A stretch of DNA of 64,000 nt from Demequina soli (GCF_000971195.1 NZ_BBLZ01000002.1:1-64000); one strand, 5' to 3'. Shown: positions 42,216 through 50,684, numbered from the stretch's first letter. Numbers and translations are program-made. Notes: generated by a model from the letters alone, not told the origin.

Positions 42216-42842
42216 ATGCCCGTCTACGCCTTCATCGCCGCCAACCTCGCCGCGATCTCCATCCTGGTCTTCGGCCTGTACTTCCCGCGCCATCGCCGCC
42301 GCGACATGATCGTCGCGTTCCTCGCGATCAACATCGGCGTCATGGGCGTCACGTACGCGATGACGAACACCGACATGTCGCTCGGCTTCGGCCTCGGCAT
42401 CTTCGGCGTCCTGTCGATCATCCGCCTGCGCTCCACCGAGATGGACCACGCCGAGATCGCCTACTACTTCACCGCGATCGCGCTGGGCCTGCTCGGCGGC
42501 TTCCCGGCGATGAGCCCGGCCATCAGCTTCACCCTGATGGCGGTGCTGCTCCTCGTCATCGCGGTCGGCGACAACCCGCGCCTGTTCCCCCGCACGCGTC
42601 ACCAGCAGATGGTGCTCGACCAGGCGTTCCCGACCGAGGAGGGCGCCGCCCACCACCTCGCCGGGCTGCTCGGCGCGGACGTCCACCGCGCGACCATCCG
42701 CAAGGTCGACCTGGTCAACGAGACCACCGTCGTGGATGTGCGGTACACGCTCGTTCCCGAGCTCCAGGCGCCTCCGGCGGGGGACGATGCGGCGCTCGCC
42801 GTGCCGTCCGAGCCCGCCTTCGTCGCGGGCGCCGCGCGATGA
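42216..42842 (+). CDS. DUF4956 membrane protein
   Basis: This 208-aa protein has four membrane segments (AFIAANLAAISILVFGLYF, DMIVAFLAINIGVMGVTYA, LGFGLGIFGVLSIIRLR, FTLMAVLLLVIAVG) and a cytosolic C-terminal domain of about 80 residues. LSIIRLRSTEMDHAEIAYYF is the conserved DUF4956 core. DUF4956 proteins are usually encoded with VTC-domain proteins, as here (ATGA overlap with the next gene), and are thought to form a membrane complex with them. Confidence 0.87.
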   Translation: MPVYAFIAANLAAISILVFGLYFPRHRRRDMIVAFLAINIGVMGVTYAMTNTDMSLGFGLGIFGVLSIIRLRSTEMDHAEIAYYFTAIALGLLGGFPAMSPAISFTLMAVLLLVIAVGDNPRLFPRTRHQQMVLDQAFPTEEGAAHHLAGLLGADVHRATIRKVDLVNETTVVDVRYTLVPELQAPPAGDDAALAVPSEPAFVAGAAR

Positions 42843-43606
42843 GCGCGTGGGAGGCGCGGCGCGACGCGCTGCCCACCGTGTCGCTCGCCGAGCTCGAGGC
42901 CGAGGCTGCGTTGCTCACGCGGGTCGACCGCAAGTACATCGTCTCGCCCGCCCTGTGGGCCGCCGCGATGGGCGCGGTCGACGGCGTGCGCGCCCTCGAG
43001 ATCGACGGCTCCCGCGCCTTCGCCTACGCGTCGGTCTACTACGACACCCCCGGGCTCGACTCGTACCGGGCGGCCGCACGCCGCCGGCCCGCGCGCTACA
43101 AGGTCCGCACCCGCGAGTACCTCGACACCGGAGGTCGCGCGATCGAGGTCAAGCTGCGCAGCGTGCGCGGCGAGACCGTCAAGCACCGCGAGTTCATCGC
43201 CGACGAGGTCGCCCGCGGGCGCCGCCTCGACGGCACCGCCCGCGCGTTCGTCGCGACCTTCCCCGAGGTCGCGGGGGCGGTGGACGCGCTCACGCCGGTC
43301 CTCGAGACCCGGTACGCGCGCTCCACGCTCGTCGCCGACGGCGCCCGCGTCACCATCGACGACGGCGTCACCGCCACCGACGTCGAGGGCGCGGTCGCCG
43401 GCTTCGGGGCGGCGCTCATCGTCGAGACGAAGTCCACCCTGCGCGCCGGTGCCGTCGACCGCGCCCTGTGGGCACGCGGCATCCGTCCGGCCCGCGTGTC
43501 CAAGTACTGCACCACCCTCGCCGCGCTGCAGCCCGAGCTTCCGTCGAACCGATGGAACCGGACGCTGCGCCGGCACCTCACCACCGACCCGGCCCTCGCG
43601 GCCTGA
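42839..43606 (+). CDS. VTC-domain protein (putative polyphosphate polymerase family)
   Basis: This 255-aa protein carries the VTC tunnel-fold pattern: LLTRVDRKYIVS, SVYYDTPGLDSYRAA, ARYKVRTREYLDTG, AIEVKLRSVRGETVKHR, then TRYARSTLV and LIVETKSTLRAG with the basic and acidic residues that line the active tunnel of polyphosphate polymerases. Bacterial members with DUF4956 are poorly studied; polyphosphate or another polyanion product is inferred from the family. The start overlaps the DUF4956 stop. Confidence 0.85.
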   Translation: MSAWEARRDALPTVSLAELEAEAALLTRVDRKYIVSPALWAAAMGAVDGVRALEIDGSRAFAYASVYYDTPGLDSYRAAARRRPARYKVRTREYLDTGGRAIEVKLRSVRGETVKHREFIADEVARGRRLDGTARAFVATFPEVAGAVDALTPVLETRYARSTLVADGARVTIDDGVTATDVEGAVAGFGAALIVETKSTLRAGAVDRALWARGIRPARVSKYCTTLAALQPELPSNRWNRTLRRHLTTDPALAA

Positions 43607-43620
43607 GAGAGGCGATCCCC

Positions 43621-45474
43621 ATGCGCAAGCCCGCCACCATCTTCGCCGGAGTGCTCACCGGCGCCCTGCTGCTCGCCGGATGCTCGACCGGCACGGCGAC
43701 CAACTCGGACGTCAGCACGACCGAGCAGGCCGAGGAGACGACCACGTCGACCTCGACCTCGACCACGACCTCCGCGACCGCCACCGAGCTCACCGAGGCG
43801 ACCTACGAGGACCTCGACGTCAAGGACGTCGACACCGCCTTCGACGCGTCCGGCGCGGTCGCGATCACCCTGTCCGACTCCGGCTCGACCGGCGGCGACG
43901 GCGTGAGCGTCGACGGCGACACCGTCACCATCACCCAGGGCGGCACCTACACGATCTCCGGCACGCTGTCCGCGGGCAAGCTCGTCGTGGACGCCGGCGA
44001 CGAGGACGTGAACATCGTGCTCGACGGCGTCGACATCACCTCGCCCGACACCGCGGCGATCGACATCGAGAACGCCGACGAGGTGGTGATCCGCCTCGCC
44101 GACGGCTCGATCAACACGCTCTCCGACGCGGCGGACGCCACGGCGTCGGACGAGTCCGACGTGCCCAACGCGACCCTGTACTCGACCGCCGACCTGTGGC
44201 TCGCCGGCGACGGCTCGCTCACCGTGAACGCGGTCGCCGAGGACGGCATCGCCTCGAAGGACGGTCTCGTCATCGAGTCGGGCACGTACGACGTGACCGC
44301 CGCCGACGACGGCATCCGCGGCAAGGACCTCCTGGTGATCCAGGACGGTGACATCACGGTCGACGCGCAGGGCGACGGCCTCAAGTCCACCAACGAGTCG
44401 CTCGACGAGGACACCGCTGTGGGCGTCGTGTGGATCTCCGGCGGCACCTTCGACATCACGTCGGGCGTCGACGGCATCGACGCGGCCAACCAGGTCACGA
44501 TCGAGGGCGGCACGCTCGCGATCGCGGCCGGCGACGACGGCATCACCACCGACGGCGTCCTCCACGTCTCGGACGGCACCATCGACATCTCGACGTCCTA
44601 CGAGGGCCTCGAGGGAGGCATCATCCGCCTCTCGGGCGGCACCGGCACCATCCGGTCGAGCGACGACGGCATGAACGTCTCGAGCGGCTCCTCGAGCGCC
44701 TCCTCGAGCGGGGACGATGCGACGGGCGGCGGGCAGATGCCCGGCGGCGACATGCCGAGCGGCCAGATGCCGCAGGGCGGCCCCGGAGGCTCGGCCGACT
44801 CCTCGTCGACCGCGTCCTCGACCTCCACCTCCACCGACGCGTCGGTGAGCGCGGCCGCGTACTCGACCGACGCATCGTCCACCGACGGCACCGACGCGAC
44901 CACCGTCGCCGGCGGTCCCGGCGGCGGCATGGGCGGCGGCATGGGCGGCGGCATGGGCGGCGGCATGGACCAGGTCGCGGAGGGGCGCTCCCTCGAGATC
45001 TCCGGCGGCACCTGGTACGTGGACGCGGACGGCGACGGCCTCGACTCGAACGGCACCGCCACCATGACAGGCGGCACCGTGGTGGTCGACGGCCCCACCA
45101 ACAACGGCAACGGCGCGCTCGACGTCAACGGGGACTTCACGGTCTCGGGCGGCACGCTCGCGGCGTCGGGCGCATCCGGGATGCTCGTGTCGCCCACCGG
45201 CGACGGGCAGGGCGTGCTCACCATCACGTTCCAGTCGGCGATCGCGGCCGGCACCCCCATCACCGTGACCGACGCCGACGGCACCCAGGTGGCGACGTTC
45301 ACCACCGGCAAGATCTCGCAGTCGCTCGTGCTGTCGAGCGACGCGATCGTCTCGGGCGAGACCTACACGGTCACCACGGGCGCGACGGTGTCGGGCGACG
45401 CGGTCGCGGGCGGCCTGGTGGTCGGCGACGGCGCGAGCGGCGGCGACGAGCTCGGCACGGTGACCGCCTCCTGA
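43621..45474 (+). CDS. Surface lipoprotein with carbohydrate-binding-like beta-helix (DUF4353/Cthe_2159 type)
   Basis: The 617-aa product has a lipoprotein signal ending in LLLAGCSTG, a Thr/Ser-rich linker (residues about 28-60), then repeated beta-solenoid units such as DGIASKDGLVIESGTYDV, DDGIRGKDLLVIQDG and DDGITTDGVLHVSDGTIDI. This matches Cthe_2159-like polysaccharide-binding proteins. A Ser/Gly/Met-rich insert (about 350-450) splits the solenoid. It follows the VTC gene by 14 bases. The set DUF4956, VTC and this protein probably builds or binds a cell-surface polymer. Confidence 0.85.
   Translation: MRKPATIFAGVLTGALLLAGCSTGTATNSDVSTTEQAEETTTSTSTSTTTSATATELTEATYEDLDVKDVDTAFDASGAVAITLSDSGSTGGDGVSVDGDTVTITQGGTYTISGTLSAGKLVVDAGDEDVNIVLDGVDITSPDTAAIDIENADEVVIRLADGSINTLSDAADATASDESDVPNATLYSTADLWLAGDGSLTVNAVAEDGIASKDGLVIESGTYDVTAADDGIRGKDLLVIQDGDITVDAQGDGLKSTNESLDEDTAVGVVWISGGTFDITSGVDGIDAANQVTIEGGTLAIAAGDDGITTDGVLHVSDGTIDISTSYEGLEGGIIRLSGGTGTIRSSDDGMNVSSGSSSASSSGDDATGGGQMPGGDMPSGQMPQGGPGGSADSSSTASSTSTSTDASVSAAAYSTDASSTDGTDATTVAGGPGGGMGGGMGGGMGGGMDQVAEGRSLEISGGTWYVDADGDGLDSNGTATMTGGTVVVDGPTNNGNGALDVNGDFTVSGGTLAASGASGMLVSPTGDGQGVLTITFQSAIAAGTPITVTDADGTQVATFTTGKISQSLVLSSDAIVSGETYTVTTGATVSGDAVAGGLVVGDGASGGDELGTVTAS
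44920..44967 (+). repeat. Four tandem 12-bp repeats encoding Gly-Gly-Gly-Met
   Basis: GGCGGCGGCATG is repeated four times without change inside the lipoprotein gene. The unit is a multiple of three, so copy number changes would keep the frame. Confidence 0.95.
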
Positions 45475-45488
45475 TCGCGCCGCGCCCC

Positions 45489-45592
45489 GACCGTCCCCCA
45501 CACGCATTCTGCAGCTGCGACCGACTTGGTCGAGGTTTGCCCCGCGAGTTGCATCGCGGGACCGCTTCCAGCGGCCGTGCCGTGTGGCGGTC
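45489..45592. repeat. Intergenic TIR element, copy E
   Basis: It starts GACCGTCCCCCACACGC and ends CCGTGTGGCGGTC. TGCAGCTGCG and CGCGAGTTGCA are the inner arms around TTGGTCGAGGTTTGC. It lies 14 bases after the lipoprotein stop, between convergent genes. Confidence 0.75.
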
Positions 45593-45911
45593 GGTGGTGG
45601 GCGCGGGCGTGAGGCGCGGCGCGGCTCCCCGCGACCTCCCGCCTCGCTCCCAGCGTTCTCCCAGGCGCCGCCGGTTGAGTGGAGCGCATGACCCCCTCCC
45701 CCCTGGGGTCTGAGCCGAGAGGCGCCCATGGTCGCCGGCTCTCCGTCCGCACACGGACCGGTCCCTCGACACCTCCCCGAGGGAACGGCAGGACGGCGAG
45801 CCGGCGGGCTCCGGGTCTGATGACCGGTCCGCCGGGCCGGAGCAGGACCGTGGACGCCTCTCGGCTCTCCTCCGCGGGGCGACGGCTGCCAACGCCGTCC
45901 CGCACGAACCG
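45593..45911 (+). other. Non-coding stretch with a second response-regulator-like box
   Basis: TCCCAG-CGTTC-TCCCAG (45648-45664) followed by GCGCCGCCGGTTGAGT repeats the composite found at 42129 upstream of the DUF4956 operon. The ATG at 45688 opens a frame without ribosome site and with poor, Arg-rich composition, which I do not call a gene. The stretch may be a promoter that lost its gene or an RNA promoter. Otherwise I see nothing in it. Confidence 0.4.
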
Positions 45912-45951
45912 CGCGAGGCTCCTGGTGACTGCCAACACCGGGAGCCTCGCG
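45912..45951 (-). terminator. Terminator of the LysR gene
   Basis: CGCGAGGCTCC (45912-45922) pairs perfectly with GGAGCCTCGCG (45941-45951), 13 bases after the stop of the minus-strand LysR gene. Confidence 0.75.
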
Positions 45952-45964
45952 GCGCGTCCGGCCC

Positions 45965-46843
45965 CTACAGGCCCGTGACGAGCAGGCTCGCGAAGGCCTC
46001 CGCGGCCGGCGCCGGATCATGCGGCAGCGCGAGGAAGATGTCGCGGTAGGTGTCCGGCCGGGTCGGGATGGCGACGATGCCGGGGATGGCCGGGCTCGCG
46101 TCGAGGGCCATGCGCGTGAGCAGGGCGACCCCGAGCCCCTCCGCGATGAGCCGCTGCGCCGCGATGTAGTCCTCGGTCACGAACGCGATGTTGGGGGCGA
46201 AGCCGGCCTCGGCCGCATGCGCGACCAGGTGGGTGCGGCAGCGGATGCAGCCGGAGATCCACCGCTCCTCCGCGAGCGCCGCCATGTCGAGCACCGCGCG
46301 GCCCGCGAGCGGGTGCGTCTCGGGCAGGATCGCGAGGTACTCGTCGCGCCCGAGCGGCACCGTCGGGAGGTCCTCGGGCGGCGGGGTGGCCGCGTCCGAG
46401 AAGCCGATGACGAGCTCTGCCGCGCCGCCGCGCAGCAGGGCGAGCGCCGCATCGGTCTCCGTCTCCTCGAGGCCGATCTCGACGCCGGGATAGGTGCGCG
46501 CGAACTGCGCGAGCGGCCGCGGCAGCACCGTCGCGCAGAACGACGTGAACGCGGCGATCCGCAGGCGGCCCACCTGGAGGTCGGAGTGCCGGTGCAGGCA
46601 TCGCTCGGCGTCCTCGAGGCTCGCGGCGATCGAGTCGGCGTGCTGCAGCAGGGCCTCGCCGGTCGGGGTGAGGCGCGTGACGCGGCCCGCGCGGACGGTC
46701 AGCGGCACCCCGGCGCGCCGCTCGAGGGAGCGCAGGTGGTGCGCGACCGTGGGCTCGCTCAGCCGCAACGCCCGCGCGGCGCCCGCCTTCGAGCCGTGGC
46801 GCGCGACCTCGCGCAGGATGAGGAGCCGCTCGACGTCGATCAT
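45965..46843 (-). CDS. LysR-family transcriptional regulator
   Basis: This 292-aa protein has the LysR winged helix at residues 1-60 (LLILREVARHGSKAGAARAL ... PTVAHHLRSLERRAG) and a periplasmic-binding-like co-inducer domain (VGRLRIAAFTSFCATVLPRPL onward). It is divergent from the class V aminotransferase with an inverted repeat between them, the classic arrangement for a LysR regulator and its target. The co-inducer is unknown. Confidence 0.9.
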   Translation of the reverse strand: MIDVERLLILREVARHGSKAGAARALRLSEPTVAHHLRSLERRAGVPLTVRAGRVTRLTPTGEALLQHADSIAASLEDAERCLHRHSDLQVGRLRIAAFTSFCATVLPRPLAQFARTYPGVEIGLEETETDAALALLRGGAAELVIGFSDAATPPPEDLPTVPLGRDEYLAILPETHPLAGRAVLDMAALAEERWISGCIRCRTHLVAHAAEAGFAPNIAFVTEDYIAAQRLIAEGLGVALLTRMALDASPAIPGIVAIPTRPDTYRDIFLALPHDPAPAAEAFASLLVTGL

Positions 46844-46851
46844 CGGACCAT

Positions 46852-46881
46852 CATGTCATCGAGGTCTGGGTGCCTGACATG
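46852..46881. promoter_or_regulatory. Inverted repeat CATGTCA-N16-TGACATG between LysR and aminotransferase
   Basis: CATGTCA (46852-46858) and TGACATG (46875-46881) are perfect inverted halves in the 78-base divergent gap. The spacing fits a LysR tetramer site. Confidence 0.6.
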
Positions 46882-46921
46882 CCATCTTGTCGCGGTGTCC
46901 TGCGGTCGCGACGATGGACCC

Positions 46922-47956
46922 ATGCTGGAGATCGCCGCCGCGTTCCGCCGGGTGCCCGGCTACCTCGACACCCCCTCGTACGGCCTGCCCGCGCGGGCGA
47001 CCGCCGCCGCGCTGCGCCGCGCGACCCGCGCATGGGAGCAGGGCACGTTGGACCCCGCCGCGCTCGACGGGTCCGTGGACCGCATGCGCGCCGCCTTCGC
47101 GACCCTGGTCGGTGCGGGCGGCCCGCAGGACGTCGCGCTCGCCGGCTCCACGTCCCAGGTGGTGGGCATGGTCGCGGCCTCGCTCCCCGACGGCGCGCGC
47201 GTCGTGGTGGCCGAGGGCGACTTCGCCTCCGTGCCCCTCCCGTTCGTCCACGACCCCCGGCTGGAGGTGCGCGTGGTCCCGCTCGCGCGCATCGTTCCCG
47301 AGACGCTGCTCGGCGCCGACCTGGTCGCGGTAAGCGCCGTCCAGTCCGCCGACGGCGCCGTGGTGGATCTCGACGCGCTCGCGATGGCCGCCCGCGTCTC
47401 GGGCGCGCGCACGCTCGTCGACGCGAGCCACGCCGCCGGCTGGATGACGATGCGCGCGCGCGACCTCGACGTCGTGGTCGCCAGCGCCTACAAGTGGCTG
47501 GGCGCCCCGCGCGGCATCGCGCTCGCGGCCGTGCGACCGGAGGCGTCGTGGGTGCGTCCCGTCAACGCGAGCTGGTACGGCGCCGACGCGCCGTGGGCGT
47601 CGCTGTACGGGCACGATATCGCGCTCAGCGCGACCGCCCGCCGGCTCGACACCTCGCCGCCGTGGCAGCTGGTCGAGGCGGGCGCCGTGGCCCTCGAGCT
47701 GCTCGTCGCCCAGGGGGTCGAGGCCATCGGCCGGCACAGCGTCGGGCTCGCCGACGCGTTCCGTGAGCGCGTCGGGATGGCGCCCGGGGCGTCGCCGATC
47801 GTCTCCGTCGCGGGCGTCGACCCGTGCGCGCTCGCGCGCGCCGGGGTGAGGGCGGCCGCGCGCGGCGGCCGTGCGCGCCTGGGCTTCTACGTCCACAACG
47901 ACGAGCGCGACGTCGACGCGGCCGCGACCGCCATCCGCGTGGCGCAGCCCGCCTGA
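46922..47956 (+). CDS. Class V aminotransferase-like PLP enzyme
   Basis: This 344-aa protein has the fold-type I pattern of class V aminotransferases/kynureninase relatives: YLDTPSYGLP at the start, SAVQSADGAVVDLDALA, TLVDASHAAGWM (PLP-binding Asp region) and VVASAYKWLGAPRGIAL with the Schiff-base Lys. The reaction could be transamination, desulfuration or hydrolysis. Divergent transcription from a LysR gene suggests induction by its substrate. Confidence 0.85.
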   Translation: MLEIAAAFRRVPGYLDTPSYGLPARATAAALRRATRAWEQGTLDPAALDGSVDRMRAAFATLVGAGGPQDVALAGSTSQVVGMVAASLPDGARVVVAEGDFASVPLPFVHDPRLEVRVVPLARIVPETLLGADLVAVSAVQSADGAVVDLDALAMAARVSGARTLVDASHAAGWMTMRARDLDVVVASAYKWLGAPRGIALAAVRPEASWVRPVNASWYGADAPWASLYGHDIALSATARRLDTSPPWQLVEAGAVALELLVAQGVEAIGRHSVGLADAFRERVGMAPGASPIVSVAGVDPCALARAGVRAAARGGRARLGFYVHNDERDVDAAATAIRVAQPA

Positions 47957-47985
47957 CGGGTCGATGCCCCGAGTGCGGCGGCGGC

Positions 47986-48825
47986 TCAGCCGGCGAGCTG
48001 CGCGCCCAGCTCCTTCGAGCGCGCGACGGCAGCGTTCGCGCCCGCCGAGATCACTCCCTGCAGGCCCGCGTTCGCCATCGCATCGAGCGCGGCCAGCGTG
48101 GTGCCGCCGGGCGAGCTCACGCGACGGCGCAGCTCCTGCGGGGTGTCGCCGGACTCGGCGAGCAGCTGGGCGGCGCCCGTGAACGTCTGCTGCGCGAGCA
48201 GCGTCGCGAGCTCGCGGTCCAGTCCCTGCATCACGCCCGCCTCGGTGAGCGCCTCGACGATCGCGAAGAAGTAGGCGGGGGCCGAGCCCGCGACCGCGAT
48301 GACGGCGTCGATCTGCTCCTCGGGCACCCGCACCACGAGGCCGGTGGCCCGCAGCATCGTCTCCGCGAGGAGCAGGTGCTCCTCGGTGGCGTGCGCGCCG
48401 GCCGAGACCGAGGTCGCGCCGCGTCCCACCACGGACGGGGTGTTCGGCATGACCCGCACGACGGGGGTGCCGGCAGGCAGCCGGTCCTCGTAGAACGATG
48501 CGGGCAGCGCCGCCGCGACCGTCATCACCAGGGCGCCGGGCGCGACCGCGTCCGCGATCCCGGCGAGGACCTCGCCCATCTGCTGGGGCTTGACGGCGAG
48601 CACCACCACGCCCGCGCCGCGGACCGCCTCGATCGCATCGGCCGTGCCGCGGATGCCGTGGCCCTCGACGAGCGCCTGGCGCCGCTCCTCGCCGCGGTTC
48701 GCCACGGTGATCGAGCCGCCGGGCCAGCCCGCGACCTTCATCGCGGTGATGAGGGTGCCTCCCATGACGCCGCCGCCGATGACGGCGACGGAGGGGAGCG
48801 GGGACGTGGTCGCATCGGTGCTCAT
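47986..48825 (-). CDS. proC: Pyrroline-5-carboxylate reductase
   Basis: This 279-aa enzyme performs the last step of proline synthesis (pyrroline-5-carboxylate to proline with NADPH). The Rossmann motif VAVIGGGVMGGTLITAM is at residues about 13-29; VVLAVKPQQM, VRVMPNTPSVVGRGA and the C-terminal signature GGTTLAALDAMANAGL are present. Length and motifs are normal. It stands alone, convergent with the aminotransferase gene. Confidence 0.93.
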   Translation of the reverse strand: MSTDATTSPLPSVAVIGGGVMGGTLITAMKVAGWPGGSITVANRGEERRQALVEGHGIRGTADAIEAVRGAGVVVLAVKPQQMGEVLAGIADAVAPGALVMTVAAALPASFYEDRLPAGTPVVRVMPNTPSVVGRGATSVSAGAHATEEHLLLAETMLRATGLVVRVPEEQIDAVIAVAGSAPAYFFAIVEALTEAGVMQGLDRELATLLAQQTFTGAAQLLAESGDTPQELRRRVSSPGGTTLAALDAMANAGLQGVISAGANAAVARSKELGAQLAG

Positions 48826-48888
48826 GCGTCCAACCTATCGCGGGGTGCCGACGGCGTTCGGGGTCGCGGCGGCCGCGCCCCGTCCCGG

Positions 48889-49488
48889 TCAGACGTCGCC
48901 GTCGAGGTAGCGCTGCAGCGTGGGCCCGTAGAGGGCGGCGAGGATCTCGGCCGGGGCGTCGGCGATCGCGGGCATGCGGACCACGTAGCGCGCCATCGCG
49001 AGACCCACGAGCTGCGAGCCGCACGCCTGCGCGCGCAGCTCGGGCCGGTCCTCGCGCACGAGGCCGCCGAGCACGTCGCGCATCATCACGGAGGCGAACA
49101 GGGGGCCGAGGTCGTCCGACTCGGCGATCGACGCGAGCAGCGCGCGCAGCCGCCTCGCCATCTCGGGCTCGTCCCACACGCCCAGGAAGAGCCCCACGAT
49201 CGCCGCGCCGAGCTCCTCGCGGGGCACCGTCGCGAGCGCGGAGATGCGCGGGTCGCCGGCGTGGAGCGGGCGCACGGCCTCGATGAAGAGGTCCGCCTTC
49301 GTCGGGAAGTAGTGGCGCACGAGCGCCGGGTCCACGTCGGCGCGGCGCGCGATCTCGCGCACGGACGATGCGCCGTAGCCGCGCTCGCCGAACACCCCCG
49401 TCGCGGCGGCCAGGATGTCGCCGCGCGTGTCCGCGCCGCCGCCGCGGGGCCCGCGACCGCGGGTGCGACGAGCGGCGGCGCCGCTCAC
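48889..49488 (-). CDS. TetR-family regulator
   Basis: This 199-aa protein has a TetR helix-turn-helix (ILAAATGVFGERGYGASSVREIARRADVDPALVRHYFPTKAD) and a TetR_C-like domain (LLASIAESDDLGPLFASVMM, LVGLAMARYV). The GTG at 49488 overlaps the TGA of the upstream membrane protein gene (GTGA), so it is co-translated with that gene rather than divergent from a target. Its targets are not visible. Confidence 0.88.
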   Translation of the reverse strand: MSGAAARRTRGRGPRGGGADTRGDILAAATGVFGERGYGASSVREIARRADVDPALVRHYFPTKADLFIEAVRPLHAGDPRISALATVPREELGAAIVGLFLGVWDEPEMARRLRALLASIAESDDLGPLFASVMMRDVLGGLVREDRPELRAQACGSQLVGLAMARYVVRMPAIADAPAEILAALYGPTLQRYLDGDV

Positions 49489-50684
49489 AGCCCCAGATCC
49501 TCCACGAAGCCGGGGAGCGCGTCCGCGGGACCGGTGGCCTCGAGGTAGACGCTGCCGTCGGTCCACAGGATCGTGGCGCCGTCGGCGGTGTCCGCCTCGG
49601 CGCGCTTGCCCACGACGGTCGAGCCGACCGTCGCGTCGGTGAGGGTCGCGTCCTTGCCGGCCTGGGAGCGGAGCACGCTCAGCGCGTCCTTGTCGTGGTA
49701 GAGCTGACGCGCCGTGAGGGTGATCTCGTCCGCGCCGTCGGAGTAGGTGAGGACCTGCACCTCGGCGATGCGACCCGGCATGAGGGCGTCCTTCGCGGCG
49801 TCGGGCGTCTGGACGTCGACGAGGGCCCACATCCCGGCGGTGAGCGGCATCGCCGCGAGGAACGGCGTGGGGTTCTCCGGCGTGATCGGCTCGACGGCGC
49901 GCGCGGGCGGGGAGGTGACCACCTGCTGCGCGGGGATCTCGACGGGCTCCGGGCGCAGCAGCAGCCAGGCGACGCCGCCGAGGACGAGCGCGAGGATCAC
50001 GAGGCCGCCCACGATGAGGGGCCACGCGCGATCGCGGGGCCGCTCGTCCGAGGGCGCGGACGAGCCGTCGCCGCCCTCGCCGCCGCCGCGCTGCTCGGCG
50101 TCCGCGGCGCCGCCGGGCGCGCCGTCGGCGGCGTACGACGACGCCATCACGCGCGGCCGGTACAGCGGCGGGTCGGCGGGAGCGGTGGCGACCGCGGGCA
50201 CGGGCGCCGTCACGGGCTCCGGGGCCGCGGGACGCGTCGCGGCGGGCGCCGGGGTGGGCGCCGCGAAGGTGGGGACGTAGGCGGGGGCGTCGGGGGCGAT
50301 GTCGACCGCGGGACGGCGGACCGCACCGTCGACGCGCGGTACGCCGCCGAGGGGGGTCGGCGCGCCCGCGGAGTGCAGCGCCGCGTTCGCGGCCGCGGCG
50401 GCGCCGAGCGCCTCGACGGAGGTGGGCACGCGGGGGGTGGCCACGGTGACGGCCTCCGCCTCGGCGGCCATGTCGAACGGCGAGCGCGGCTCGGGCAGCA
50501 CCTCGTGGGCGTCGGGGCCCGGCACCGGCGACCCGAGCTCGTCGAGGTCGACGTCGACCGGCACCGGTGCGGGCTCGGCGGCCCACGCCCGCGGAGCGGC
50601 CGGCTTCGACGGCGCGACCCGCGTGGTCGCGTCGTCGTCCGTCCCTCGTCCGGGCGTGCCCGTGCCCCACTCTTCGCGCATCAT
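49485..50684 (-). CDS. Pro/Ala-rich single-pass membrane protein of unknown function
   Basis: The 399-aa product has a cytosolic Pro/Ala/Val-rich disordered half (residues 1-220), one membrane helix (AWPLIVGGLVILALVLGGVAWLLL, near 225-245) and an extracytoplasmic domain of about 150 residues (TAGMWALVDVQTPDAAKDAL ... GATILWTDGSVYLEATGPADALPGF). I do not recognise the outer domain; it resembles DUF4245-like surface domains only in general shape. Two adjacent ATGs (50684, 50681) and an upstream GTG are possible starts. It is coupled to the TetR gene. Confidence 0.65.
   Translation of the reverse strand: MMREEWGTGTPGRGTDDDATTRVAPSKPAAPRAWAAEPAPVPVDVDLDELGSPVPGPDAHEVLPEPRSPFDMAAEAEAVTVATPRVPTSVEALGAAAAANAALHSAGAPTPLGGVPRVDGAVRRPAVDIAPDAPAYVPTFAAPTPAPAATRPAAPEPVTAPVPAVATAPADPPLYRPRVMASSYAADGAPGGAADAEQRGGGEGGDGSSAPSDERPRDRAWPLIVGGLVILALVLGGVAWLLLRPEPVEIPAQQVVTSPPARAVEPITPENPTPFLAAMPLTAGMWALVDVQTPDAAKDALMPGRIAEVQVLTYSDGADEITLTARQLYHDKDALSVLRSQAGKDATLTDATVGSTVVGKRAEADTADGATILWTDGSVYLEATGPADALPGFVEDLGL

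Noticed and set aside
45679-45978. Small ORF after the second response-regulator box
   Set aside because: It lacks a ribosome site, has an Arg/Pro/Ser/Thr composition typical of random frames here and runs into the LysR terminator and coding region.
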